DNA of 33,697 nucleotides, from NCBI GenBank assembly GCA_040880405.1, contig JBBDIM010000081.1, positions 1 to 33,697 of the forward strand, read 5' to 3'. Under the pieces are notes generated by a model that saw nothing but the letters and a program-made list of their open reading frames with translations, ran no database searches and was not told where the DNA came from. Each line of letters starts with the position of its first letter. Position 1 is the first letter of the stretch. Origin of the DNA: JBBDIM01 sp040880405. Lineage in GTDB: Bacteria > Planctomycetota > Planctomycetia > Pirellulales > Pirellulaceae. This document shows positions 14,042 through 21,917 of this stretch, in pieces. The translations under genes and the position numbers were made by a program.

Positions 14042-15733
14042 ATGGGTATCGTCTACAACATTATCTACTACATGTCGCTGCCGTTTTCGGCGTTCCATGC
14101 GCTGTTTAACGCGGTTCCCGGGGTGCGGAAGCTAGGGACGATTTCGGTCCCGATGCGGATCGCGATGCTGGTGTTCCTGTTTCTGTTTGTGATGCTGGTC
14201 TCGTTCTGCCTCACATTTCAGTTTGAACTGGCGGGGGAAACCAGCGCCCAGTGGTCCGATTATCTGTTGCGCTGGGACGCCGGTTCGGCCGTCCTGACGC
14301 TGATGATTGTGATTCCGGTCGTCTCGTATTATGTGGTCAAAATTTGGCTGGAGGAGGATTCCTCCGCCTACCCCGATATCGACAAGGCGTGGCGGCAAGG
14401 GCTCGATGCCCTCGACAAGCATGGCATCAACGTCGCCACCACACCGCTGTTTTTGGTGATTGGCAATGCCGACGAACGTCGGGCCGAAAACCTGATGAAG
14501 GCCTCCGGGTTTGGATTTAATGTCCACAATCCGGCGGAAGGCCCCGCGGCGTTGCATTGGTTCGCCAATCCGGAATCGATCTTTGTTTTCTGCACGCAAA
14601 CCTCCAGCCTTTCGAAACTGGCCGACCGCTATAAAAACAGTGTCGGCGGTGGCCGCGGCGGGCGGATCTCGTCGATCAGCAACGCGCCGCCGATCACCGG
14701 CGGACAGACAATTGTGGCGGGGGATATAGAGGACGGCCTGATCGGAGAGCGGCCCGCGATCGATCAGACGATGGGTGAGGAAGAGGACCAAAAATTCATG
14801 GACGCCCCGGCCCAGATGGGCGGCATCGGCGCGACCATGCAGTTTGGTGCCGGCGGTGGACCAGGCCAAACAATGGTGTTCGACGCGGGCGCGGCGGCGG
14901 CCCCGATCGCCAGCGTCGTCAACCAATCGGCCAGCGAGCTGACCGACCAGATGGAGCGGCTGGAATATGTCTGCGGGCTGATCACCAAGGCGCGGCAGCC
15001 GGTGTGTCCGCTGAACGGGATTTTGGCGCTCTTGCCGTTCGATATGATTGAGGACGCCAGCGACCCGATCCAACGCGCCGTCCATAGCGACCTGGAAACG
15101 ATCCGCAGTAAAACCCGCCTGCGATGTAGCGTGACCGCTTTGGTGACGGAGATGGAATCGGAGCCAGGCTTCATGGAACTAATCCGCCGCGTCGGCACTA
15201 AACGCGCCAAGGAGCAGCGTTTCGGCAAGGGGTACAATCCTTGGAACCCACCCTTGGCCGAGCAGTTGGAAGCGGTCTCGCAACATGCCACCGGGGCGTT
15301 CGAGGATTGGACTTACCTCCTATTCCGCGAGAAGGATGGCCTCCGCCGACCGGGCAATCCCAAACTGTTCGAACTGCTGTGCAAAGTACGAGGCAAGTTC
15401 TCCGAGTGTCTGGGAAATGTTCTGGCCAACTCGTTCGGATATCAGCCCGATAAAGACCCCAGGGCGGCCGGCAACTCGCTGCTGTTCTGCGGCTGCTACT
15501 TCGCCGCCACGGGGGACTCAGAAGACCGCCAGGCGTTCGTCCGCAGCGTGGTGTACCGCATGATGGAGCAGGAGGGGGAGCTTGACTGGAACGAAGACGC
15601 CTTGGCCGACAATCAAAACGCCGAGATGGCGGCGAGTGTCGCCACGTTAATCGGCGGAGTCGGCTTTATCTTCATCCTGGGGTTAGTGGTGAACCTCTTC
15701 TTCCATGAGTATCTGCCGTGGAATGGGGAGTAG
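14042..15733 (+). CDS. tssM: Half-length TssM-like (IcmF N-terminal) protein
   Basis: A 563-aa protein corresponding to the N-terminal half of TssM/IcmF. Two transmembrane helices are visible (about residues 38-60 and 82-103), then a cytoplasmic region with AWRQGLDALDKHGINVATTP and LFLVIGNADERRAENLMKAS, where TssM proteins have a P-loop. Here the GxxGxGKT residues are absent. A G/A-rich acidic linker lies near 200-300, and a third helix (ASVATLIGGVGFIFILGLVV) is near 531-552, just before the end. Full TssM (~1100-1200 aa) continues into a large periplasmic domain after the third helix; that part is missing. GGAA lies 6 nt before ATG 14042. The identity rests on position and topology, so a related but distinct membrane ATPase-like scaffold is possible. 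Confidence 0.75.
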   Translation: MGIVYNIIYYMSLPFSAFHALFNAVPGVRKLGTISVPMRIAMLVFLFLFVMLVSFCLTFQFELAGETSAQWSDYLLRWDAGSAVLTLMIVIPVVSYYVVKIWLEEDSSAYPDIDKAWRQGLDALDKHGINVATTPLFLVIGNADERRAENLMKASGFGFNVHNPAEGPAALHWFANPESIFVFCTQTSSLSKLADRYKNSVGGGRGGRISSISNAPPITGGQTIVAGDIEDGLIGERPAIDQTMGEEEDQKFMDAPAQMGGIGATMQFGAGGGPGQTMVFDAGAAAAPIASVVNQSASELTDQMERLEYVCGLITKARQPVCPLNGILALLPFDMIEDASDPIQRAVHSDLETIRSKTRLRCSVTALVTEMESEPGFMELIRRVGTKRAKEQRFGKGYNPWNPPLAEQLEAVSQHATGAFEDWTYLLFREKDGLRRPGNPKLFELLCKVRGKFSECLGNVLANSFGYQPDKDPRAAGNSLLFCGCYFAATGDSEDRQAFVRSVVYRMMEQEGELDWNEDALADNQNAEMAASVATLIGGVGFIFILGLVVNLFFHEYLPWNGE

Positions 15734-16144
15734 GGTTTTTTGGGCTGGGTGCCATGCCCACGCCCGGAAAGCGTGGGCATGAGAAGTGTGGGATGATCTT
15801 GTCTTTTCAGTGAGGTCCAGACGCCGACTTGGTTTCCACGACGCGGCGTTGCCATGGGAGAATTTTCACGCCAAAAACCGGAGGGCTCGCGCCCTACCGC
15901 TTCTATTTTGCATTTTTCATTCTCCAATACTCATTTTCCAATCATTGCGGAGCAGCGCGAGCTGCCCGGTGAGGTGTAGGAGAATCGTGTCTTTTCCGGG
16001 AGGTTCGGACGCCGGCTCGGGTTCCATCTAGCGGCGTTGCCAATGGAAGAATTTCACGCCAAAACATGCCCACGTTTGAGGGCGTGGACATGGCACCCGA
16101 CGACTCATCCGGTGAGTGCGAAACACCGAATTGCGACCCTAACC
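15734..16144. other. Intergenic region between convergent tssM and the DUF1570 gene
   Basis: No gene is seen. It is filled almost entirely by the repeat at 15747-16098. Confidence 0.65.
15747..16098. repeat. MITE-like repeat, right copy (352 bp, with internal duplication and insert)
   Basis: Starts GGGTGCCATGCCCACGC, like the copy at 11280, and ends GCGTGGACATGGCACCC, a terminal inverted repeat with one mismatch. The interior contains two related ~93-bp segments in tandem (15786-15879 and 15974-16066), each ending CACGCCAAAA. They are separated by a ~95-bp insert with GGGCTCGCGCCCTACCG and an AT-rich tail. The first stem (15753-15763 with 15771-15781, 11 bp) lies just after the tssM stop and may act as a transcript end. 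Confidence 0.7.
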
Positions 16145-17638
16145 TCAAAACCCCAAGATCGCCTGTTCGATATCGGTCCTGAGGGTTTGCATGTACTGCT
16201 TCCAGCGGCGTTCCAAGTTATCGGGGTCTCCGGCAAAGCATTTGTAGAAGACGTTGACCAGGTCTTGTTCGGTGACGTTCCCGCTTTTGACATCCAGCAG
16301 TTGCACCTCCTGATAATAGGCCATCAGCTCCTCGAAGTGATGCTCCATGAGGAAGTGGGTTAAGGCCCAGGCTTGGGCGTAGGCGTGCATTTGATCAAAG
16401 CCATCCTCGGCCCGCGAGAAGACCCGGTCGCTGACGATGACCGGGATGTTGGAGATGGCGGGGAATCGGCCCAACACGCGGTACCAGTCGAGTCGCTGCT
16501 CGTTGACCGCGCCGATCCCGCCCCACGCGGCCGACTTGGGGGTCTCGAAGTAGGTGCCGATCCCCTCGGCGGCCCACAGCGGTGTGTATTTGCCGAACGT
16601 AAACAGGCCGGTGGTGTTGGCCAGTTGGTGGCTCGCCTCGTGGCTGACGGTCGAGACATCCTCGTTGGTCCGCTCCAGTTCCACCAGCAGCTCCACGGTG
16701 TTGGAAAGTCGAATCACGTCTTTCGCGCCGGGCCGCCGGGTTCGAATCGCCTCGTCGCGGTTCCTTTTGAGGATCTGCGAGATTTGAGCCAATTCTTTGA
16801 AATCGTCCGTGGTCCCCTGATCAAAGAAGAATACGATCTTCTCCTTCAAGAGGTAAAATCCGGCAGTGGAGGAGAGTTCCGGACTGAGCAGCGTCACAAA
16901 CCGGAGGTAGTTCTGGTGGTCGCCAAACAGCACCACCATTAGCGGCTGCTCGGGAACCTCCAGATCGACCCCATTAATGCAGAACTTCATCATGAAGCTC
17001 TCGTACACGATCTCCAGCAGTCGCAAGCGTTCCTCCGCCCGGGTTCGCTTGGTACGGGGATGGGGCGTCGCGTCGGTATCGTGGAGCATGATGTAGTGCT
17101 TGCTCCGCATGACGCGCATGTCGGCCCGATTATTGACGAAGTTGCGGAGGTAGGTTTCCTGCGCTGCGTCGATCGGTGCGGGGCGATCGACCTTGGCCTT
17201 CATCGCCACCAGTCGTTTGACCATCGGGTGATCGGGATCGATCCGCCAGGCGGAAGCCGCCGCCTTGTAGAAATGGTCGAGCTGCCCGACCCGGAGGCAA
17301 AACTTCGCCGCCGCAAAACACGCATCGATATCCTCTGCCGCTTCGGCCGCCGCGATTTTCTTTTGAGCCACTTCCCGCGAGTGAGGCAGCTTATGGATGG
17401 AGACATTCTTGGCATCCATGTACAGGTTGCCCAGGCTGGAATGGCGGAAGGTGACCGTCGCCCCGGGGTTCACCGTCGCCTTGCCTTCCAAGGGGACGAC
17501 CAGGCTCCCGGTTTTGGTCGGAAGGCGGTAGAGGACGACATCAGCCGAGAGGCGAGGGGTGATCAGGGCCAGAAGGAAGAGACAGTCCAGGGCGAGGCTC
17601 GCGAGGGAGAAGCCTAGGCGGTTTGGCAACGGTGACAT
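16145..17638 (-). CDS. Secreted DUF1570 zinc-metallopeptidase-like protein
   Basis: A 497-aa protein. The N-terminus (LGFSLASLALDCLFLLALIT, then PRLSADV) is a signal peptide. Residues ~80-160 are helical, TPR-like (IAAAEAAEDIDACFAAAKFC). The gluzincin-type peptidase core follows: SHEASHQ gives HExxH at 333-337 and WAAEGIGTYFE gives the third ligand Glu near 358. A helix-rich end (AQAWALTHFLMEHHFEELMA) is typical of DUF1570 proteins of planctomycetes. Substrate unknown; likely periplasmic. ATG 17638 is chosen because GGGAG is 7 nt upstream and the signal peptide follows; the frame is open to 17785 without support. It is transcribed toward tssM, with no obvious link to it. Confidence 0.87.
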   Translation of the reverse strand: MSPLPNRLGFSLASLALDCLFLLALITPRLSADVVLYRLPTKTGSLVVPLEGKATVNPGATVTFRHSSLGNLYMDAKNVSIHKLPHSREVAQKKIAAAEAAEDIDACFAAAKFCLRVGQLDHFYKAAASAWRIDPDHPMVKRLVAMKAKVDRPAPIDAAQETYLRNFVNNRADMRVMRSKHYIMLHDTDATPHPRTKRTRAEERLRLLEIVYESFMMKFCINGVDLEVPEQPLMVVLFGDHQNYLRFVTLLSPELSSTAGFYLLKEKIVFFFDQGTTDDFKELAQISQILKRNRDEAIRTRRPGAKDVIRLSNTVELLVELERTNEDVSTVSHEASHQLANTTGLFTFGKYTPLWAAEGIGTYFETPKSAAWGGIGAVNEQRLDWYRVLGRFPAISNIPVIVSDRVFSRAEDGFDQMHAYAQAWALTHFLMEHHFEELMAYYQEVQLLDVKSGNVTEQDLVNVFYKCFAGDPDNLERRWKQYMQTLRTDIEQAILGF

Positions 17639-17766
17639 CGATCTGCTCCCGGGGGGCCTAGGGTAGCATATTGGAACGTCGTCGATTATGCGCGATTTAC
17701 GCCGCGAGGGCAAACAGTTTTGTGATTGCCGGGGAAAGAAGGGGTGATCCCGTTCCGAAGGAGCAC

Positions 17767-17799
17767 AAAAAAAGCCGGACAGCAAGGGCTATCCGGCTT
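17767..17799 (-). terminator. Rho-independent terminator of the lipoprotein operon
   Basis: Read on the minus strand, AAGCCGGA pairs with TCCGGCTT around a ~12-nt loop and is followed by a run of seven T residues (the A run at 17767-17773). It lies about 27 nt after the stop of the lipoprotein gene at 17826 and separates it from the DUF1570 gene. Confidence 0.85.
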
Positions 17800-17825
17800 G
17801 GGAAGATCGTTCACTGGAAGAGCGG

Positions 17826-18275
17826 TTAGTCTTCCAGTTCGAGCGGCACGTCGTTCTCGCCCTCGGCCAGCGTGGCCTTGAGGGGAGTGGCTTTGCCGCT
17901 TGCGTACTTGGCGGGGAGGAGTTGCTTGGTTTGGTTTTGACGAGGAGGTCGTTGGCTGGCGTAGTCGGGGTGATCCTGGGGTAGGTACTCCTGTTTCGGG
18001 CTTTCAGTTTTGGTCACGGTGACGACATACTCGCCCGGCTCGACGCCGGGGGTGGTACCCATGGCGAGGCTGAATTTGCCCTCTTCATCGGTTTTGCCCG
18101 CAGCGCTTTTGTTATTGGAGGACCCCATGAAAATGACAGTCGCGTCGGCGACGGGGCTGTCGTTGTAAGTTACTTGGCCTGAAACGGAGGCCATGTCGGA
18201 CGGAACCCCTTCCGCGGCGCAGCCAGAGAGAGTCACGAGCCCCGCCACTGTGGCCATTGCTAACAATATGCGCAT
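17826..18275 (-). CDS. Lipoprotein with carboxypeptidase-regulatory-like domain (3)
   Basis: A 149-aa lipoprotein. The signal peptide MRILLAMATVAGLVTLSGC places the lipid-attached Cys at residue 19. The single beta-sandwich domain reads VSGQVTYNDSPVADATVIFM, KTDEEGKFSLAM and PGEYVVTVTKTE. A polar stretch (QDHPDYASQRPPRQNQTKQL) follows, then LPAKYASGKATPLKATL. This is the typical lipoprotein that follows a DUF1559 gene, which lies 82 nt upstream here. The start is set by the signal peptide; the upstream open frame to 18416 overlaps the DUF1559 gene. A strong terminator follows, so the pair forms a closed two-gene operon. Confidence 0.85.
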   Translation of the reverse strand: MRILLAMATVAGLVTLSGCAAEGVPSDMASVSGQVTYNDSPVADATVIFMGSSNNKSAAGKTDEEGKFSLAMGTTPGVEPGEYVVTVTKTESPKQEYLPQDHPDYASQRPPRQNQTKQLLPAKYASGKATPLKATLAEGENDVPLELED

Positions 18276-18357
18276 AGCTAATTTCCAGTATATAGGAATA
18301 TTTAAAGAGTGGTCCGGATTCATGATTCCGGACCACCAAGAGTTTGAATCGCCCAAT

Positions 18358-19404
18358 TTAGTTTTGGCTAATATTGACTTCGCCACCTGACTTGGTTCCG
18401 AGGGCACCCCAGACACCGTAAGGACTCATCCCGGCACCTACGGAACTGACGCCGAGGTTGCCGGTATCAATGGTGTCGGAAACGAAATGGGTCGAACCAT
18501 CGGCACGGACCGACATCACGCCACCGGGGTGGTTGCTGGTCGGGGGCAACACGGTGGTGGTTCCATCGCTGTACGGATCATTCCCTTCAATACAGGACGG
18601 GGCATTCGGCGGCAGGACCGTGGTGAAGCCGATGTTCTCCATTTGTCCATCACTCCAGGGCCAACCGGTCACTCCCTTGACGCTGCCTGGATTGACGTAA
18701 AACTGGCCATTGGCCTGGGCCAAACATGCGACCGGACTGTCGGCCAATCCTCCGACCCCGGTGGCGGTCCCTTCTCGGATTCGAGCTTCGGTCTTGTCCC
18801 CTAGCCCATACTGACTGGCGCGGCGCTCGCTCAAGGCGATGGTGTTGCTGGTGCCGTCCGTAATATCAGCGAACCGGGTTCCACGAATCCTGCCGAACAG
18901 GCCTCGCGGGGTTTCGCTGTTGAGGTTGTTGAGAACCAGGTCGCCTGCCGAAAAGCTGTAGTTCGCATGGTTTTGGGCGGACCCCGAAAACGATTCCGAA
19001 GGGCACTTCAGGTTCTGCGGAGAGATATCCCACGGGGCCCAAGCCTGCCAAGGGTAATTGCCGAACGGGGGAATGCCGTTGCCTGGCTCACCCGCGGCGA
19101 TCAGGTCGTACATAGCACCCTGCTCGAAGAAGGGGAGCAGCGAGATATACGCGCTGAGCCGACCATCATTGGCCGTCGTGCCATGCTTTCGCGGCGGAAA
19201 GCTTTGGTGGGTGTCGTGGTAGTTGTGCAGCGCGAGGCCAAGTTGTTTCAGGTTGTTGCTGCACTGCATCCGGCGAGCCGCTTCTCGGGCCTGCTGCACC
19301 GCGGGCAGTAGGAGGGCGACTAAGACGCCAATGATCGCGATCACAACTAAAAGTTCAACCAACGTAAATCCGTCTCGCGATGAGACTCGATTCGACTTCG
19401 TCAT
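18358..19404 (-). CDS. DUF1559 prepilin-like protein (3)
   Basis: A 348-aa DUF1559 protein. A basic leader (MTKSNRVSSRDG) precedes FTLVELLVVIAIIGVLVALL and PAVQQAREAARRMQCSNNLK. LALHNYHDTHQSFPPRKHG follows, and the C-terminal signature NHPGGVMSVRADGSTHFVSD is present; ADGS replaces the usual GDGS. The start ATG 19404 has GAGAGG 7 nt upstream; the frame continues to 19449 but without a site. It is followed by its lipoprotein at 17826-18275 and a terminator. Predicted to be membrane-anchored through the hydrophobic N-terminal helix until prepilin peptidase processing. Confidence 0.92.
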   Translation of the reverse strand: MTKSNRVSSRDGFTLVELLVVIAIIGVLVALLLPAVQQAREAARRMQCSNNLKQLGLALHNYHDTHQSFPPRKHGTTANDGRLSAYISLLPFFEQGAMYDLIAAGEPGNGIPPFGNYPWQAWAPWDISPQNLKCPSESFSGSAQNHANYSFSAGDLVLNNLNSETPRGLFGRIRGTRFADITDGTSNTIALSERRASQYGLGDKTEARIREGTATGVGGLADSPVACLAQANGQFYVNPGSVKGVTGWPWSDGQMENIGFTTVLPPNAPSCIEGNDPYSDGTTTVLPPTSNHPGGVMSVRADGSTHFVSDTIDTGNLGVSSVGAGMSPYGVWGALGTKSGGEVNISQN

Positions 19405-19765
19405 GCATGTGCCTCTCTTTGATGGGGTATAGAGCCTAATGAGTATCATGCTTCTGTTCCGGTCGATACTCGTCGGACAAGTATATCAATATCAGGGTGG
19501 AATTAGTCGTCCTATGCGGAAAGAATTAACAGGTAAAGTTTACATTAACTTATACGGTCTGATTGGGTGTCGCGGTGGTGGCTGGAATGAGCGGTAGGTT
19601 CGGGAAACCGTAGGTAATCGCGTTTAAGGCGGCGCGTTGCGTCGTATGCGGCGAGCCTCAACCGATTTGGGACTTGTAATTCATGGCCGTCACGATGACG
19701 ATAGGAGCAGTTGTCCCGCGATTTGCGGGGTAAGTCGATATTATTCGCAATGGGGCGTTTTAATT
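19405..19765. other. Intergenic region between divergent DUF1559 and sulfatase genes
   Basis: No gene is supported. An AT-rich stretch at 19480-19560 probably holds the DUF1559 promoter. The open frame running upstream of the sulfatase (19637-19765) encodes an arginine-rich segment with no similarity to sulfatase N-termini and is not counted. Confidence 0.5.
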
Positions 19766-21658
19766 ATGATGATCGCGCAGTGGGCTTTTGGTTGGACAGT
19801 TTCGCAAGTGCGCCGGCTTATGATATGGGGCTTGGTGCTGGCCGGGCTGCTTTGTGGTAACGCGTTGGCGGAAGAGCCGCGCCCCAACTTCCTCTGGGTT
19901 ATGTCCGAGGACAACTCCCAGCACTATCTCCGCTCGTTCGATCCGCACGGGGCCGAGACGCCGCAGATTGAGCGGTTGGCCACGGAGGGGCTTCGATTTC
20001 GCCATGCCTTTTCCAACTCACCGGTCTGTTCGGTCGCGCGAACGACTTTGATTACCAGTTGTTTCGCGCCGCGGATCGGGACGCAGTATCACCGCAAAGC
20101 GCACGTGGTGCCGCTGCCGGATGGGCTGAAGATGTTCCCCGCGTACTTGCGTGAAGCGGGTTACTACACCACCAACAACGTCAAAACCGATTACAACGCG
20201 GTCGCCTCGGCCGGGACCTGGGACGACTCTTCCCGCCGCGCAACCTGGCGCAATCGCAAGCTGGGGCAGCCTTTCTTTCACCAACAGACCTTCACCACCA
20301 CCCACGAAAGCTCGCTCCACTTCACGGCGGAGCAGATGAAAAACAACCCGACCGAGACCGATCAGGCTTCGGTGTTCGTCCCTCCCTACCTGCCGCAAAC
20401 CGATTTGGCCCGGTACACCGTGGCGTTCTATCACGATCGAATCCGGCGGATGGACCGGCAGGTAGGTCAGCTCGTCTCGCAATTGGAAGAGGACGGCCTG
20501 CTTGAGACCACGTTCATCTTCTACTTCGGCGATCATGGCGGGGTGCTGCCCGGCAGTAAAGGTTACGCGCGAGAAGCGGGGCTTCATGTGCCGCTAGTCG
20601 TAAGAGTGCCGGAGAAGTTTCGCGACAAAATCGATGCCCCGGCCGGAATGGTGGTTGATGGTTTCGTGAGCTTCATCGACTTCGGCCCGACACTGCTGCA
20701 CTTGGCGGGAATCGATGTACAGGACGAAGTCGATGGCAAACCCTTCCTGGGAGAAGGCATCACTTTGGCGGAGGTAAACCAGCGGGACGAGGCCTTCGGC
20801 TACGCCGACCGATTCGATGAGAAGTACGATTTGGTCCGTACGCTTCGCAAAGGACGTTACCACTACATCCGTAGTTTCCAGCCGTTCAACTTTGATGGTT
20901 TGCAAAACAACTACCGCTACAACATGCTGCTTTACCGGCAATGGCGCGAGATGTTTGAAGCAGGCGAGCTAAACGCATTGCAAAGCGAATTCTTCCAGCC
21001 CCGCGCAGGCGAGGCCTTGTACGATATCGAGGCAGACCCCCACGAAACCAAAAACCTGGCGGGCGATCCGGAGTACCAAGAGACGTTGCTCGCCTTGCGG
21101 GAAAACCTCACTGCCAAACTCAAGGAATTGCCCGACCTAAGTTTCTTCCCTGAGAGTTTTCTGATTGAAGGACCATTTGAAAATCCCACAGCCTTCGGGC
21201 AGGAGCAGCAGAAGCGGATTGGGAAGTTGATCGAGACCGCCAATCTCGCGGTGTTGCCGTGGGAGGAAGCGGAAGAGAAGATCACCGCCGCCCTGGAAGA
21301 TAACGATCCGTGGGTCCGGTACTGGGGTGTGATCGCGGCCAGTGCAATCGGCTCACAGGCCAAGCCGCTGACCGAGCGGATCAACGCGTTGGCCGAAGAG
21401 GACAGTGAACGACTGGTCCGCGTCCGGGCTGCGGAGTTTTTGGGACTGACCCAGTCGGGCGACCCGGCTGCCATTCTGCGAAAGGCCCTCCGCGAAGCGG
21501 AAACAGCGACCGAGGCGAACTTGATCCTCAACACCGTGGTGCTGCTGCGAGATGGGAAACCGGGCTACGAGATCCCGTTCTCCGCCGAGGATGTCGCCGG
21601 AGTCCAGGGGGGCCGTGAGGAATTGAACCGGCGGATTAAGTATCTGACCGGGGAGTGA
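19766..21658 (+). CDS. Secreted type I sulfatase with C-terminal HEAT-like region
   Basis: A 630-aa sulfatase of the alkaline phosphatase superfamily. A signal peptide (h-region MIWGLVLAGLLCGNALA) precedes PRPNFLWVMSEDNSQHYLRS, which gives the metal-binding acidic residues. The active-site region NSPVCSVARTTLITS carries the formylglycine-type Cys88 and Arg92; the third position is Val instead of Pro/Ala. YFGDHGGVLPGSKGYAREAG and LHVPLVVRVP are the second metal-site and substrate-loop regions. The last ~130 residues contain HEAT-like repeats (ALEDNDPWVRYWGVIAASAI and RVRAAEFLGL). It probably removes sulfate esters from polysaccharides in the periplasm. The start is uncertain: ATG 19766 or 19820 would both keep the signal peptide, and no good ribosome site is present. 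Confidence 0.88.
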   Translation: MMIAQWAFGWTVSQVRRLMIWGLVLAGLLCGNALAEEPRPNFLWVMSEDNSQHYLRSFDPHGAETPQIERLATEGLRFRHAFSNSPVCSVARTTLITSCFAPRIGTQYHRKAHVVPLPDGLKMFPAYLREAGYYTTNNVKTDYNAVASAGTWDDSSRRATWRNRKLGQPFFHQQTFTTTHESSLHFTAEQMKNNPTETDQASVFVPPYLPQTDLARYTVAFYHDRIRRMDRQVGQLVSQLEEDGLLETTFIFYFGDHGGVLPGSKGYAREAGLHVPLVVRVPEKFRDKIDAPAGMVVDGFVSFIDFGPTLLHLAGIDVQDEVDGKPFLGEGITLAEVNQRDEAFGYADRFDEKYDLVRTLRKGRYHYIRSFQPFNFDGLQNNYRYNMLLYRQWREMFEAGELNALQSEFFQPRAGEALYDIEADPHETKNLAGDPEYQETLLALRENLTAKLKELPDLSFFPESFLIEGPFENPTAFGQEQQKRIGKLIETANLAVLPWEEAEEKITAALEDNDPWVRYWGVIAASAIGSQAKPLTERINALAEEDSERLVRVRAAEFLGLTQSGDPAAILRKALREAETATEANLILNTVVLLRDGKPGYEIPFSAEDVAGVQGGREELNRRIKYLTGE

Positions 21659-21917
21659 CGTGATTTTGGCCAGACCGCCGTACAACGCAGGTACCCAGCC
21701 TGCTTCGATTCCAAGGAGAATCGCAGCTCCCACCAATAAAGGGCCAAAGGCCCGGGATCGAGCGGCACTCCGCGCCCGCAATTCCAACCACGCGCCCTCG
21801 GTGGGTTACGGCCTAGCAGCCTCCACCCACCACTGACAGAAGTGGAAGGGCGGATCGCAAAAAAGATTATGGCATAGAAAACGAAGCACGAAGAACAAAG
21901 AGCCAAGAACCCTTTTC
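21659..21917. other. Intergenic region with low-complexity GAAC/AAG words
   Basis: No gene is seen. It contains GGGCCAAAGGCCC (21738-21752), the words CCACCCACCAC and, at 21885-21912, ACGAAGAACAAAGAGCC. Related words occur at 24850-24930, so the radical SAM/H-protein/ferredoxin genes are flanked by similar sequence. Confidence 0.45.

Noticed and set aside
14132..15085. 317-codon minus-strand open frame opposite tssM
   Set aside because: Antisense shadow; composition is arginine/glycine/histidine-rich with no fold pattern, while the plus strand encodes clear membrane helices.
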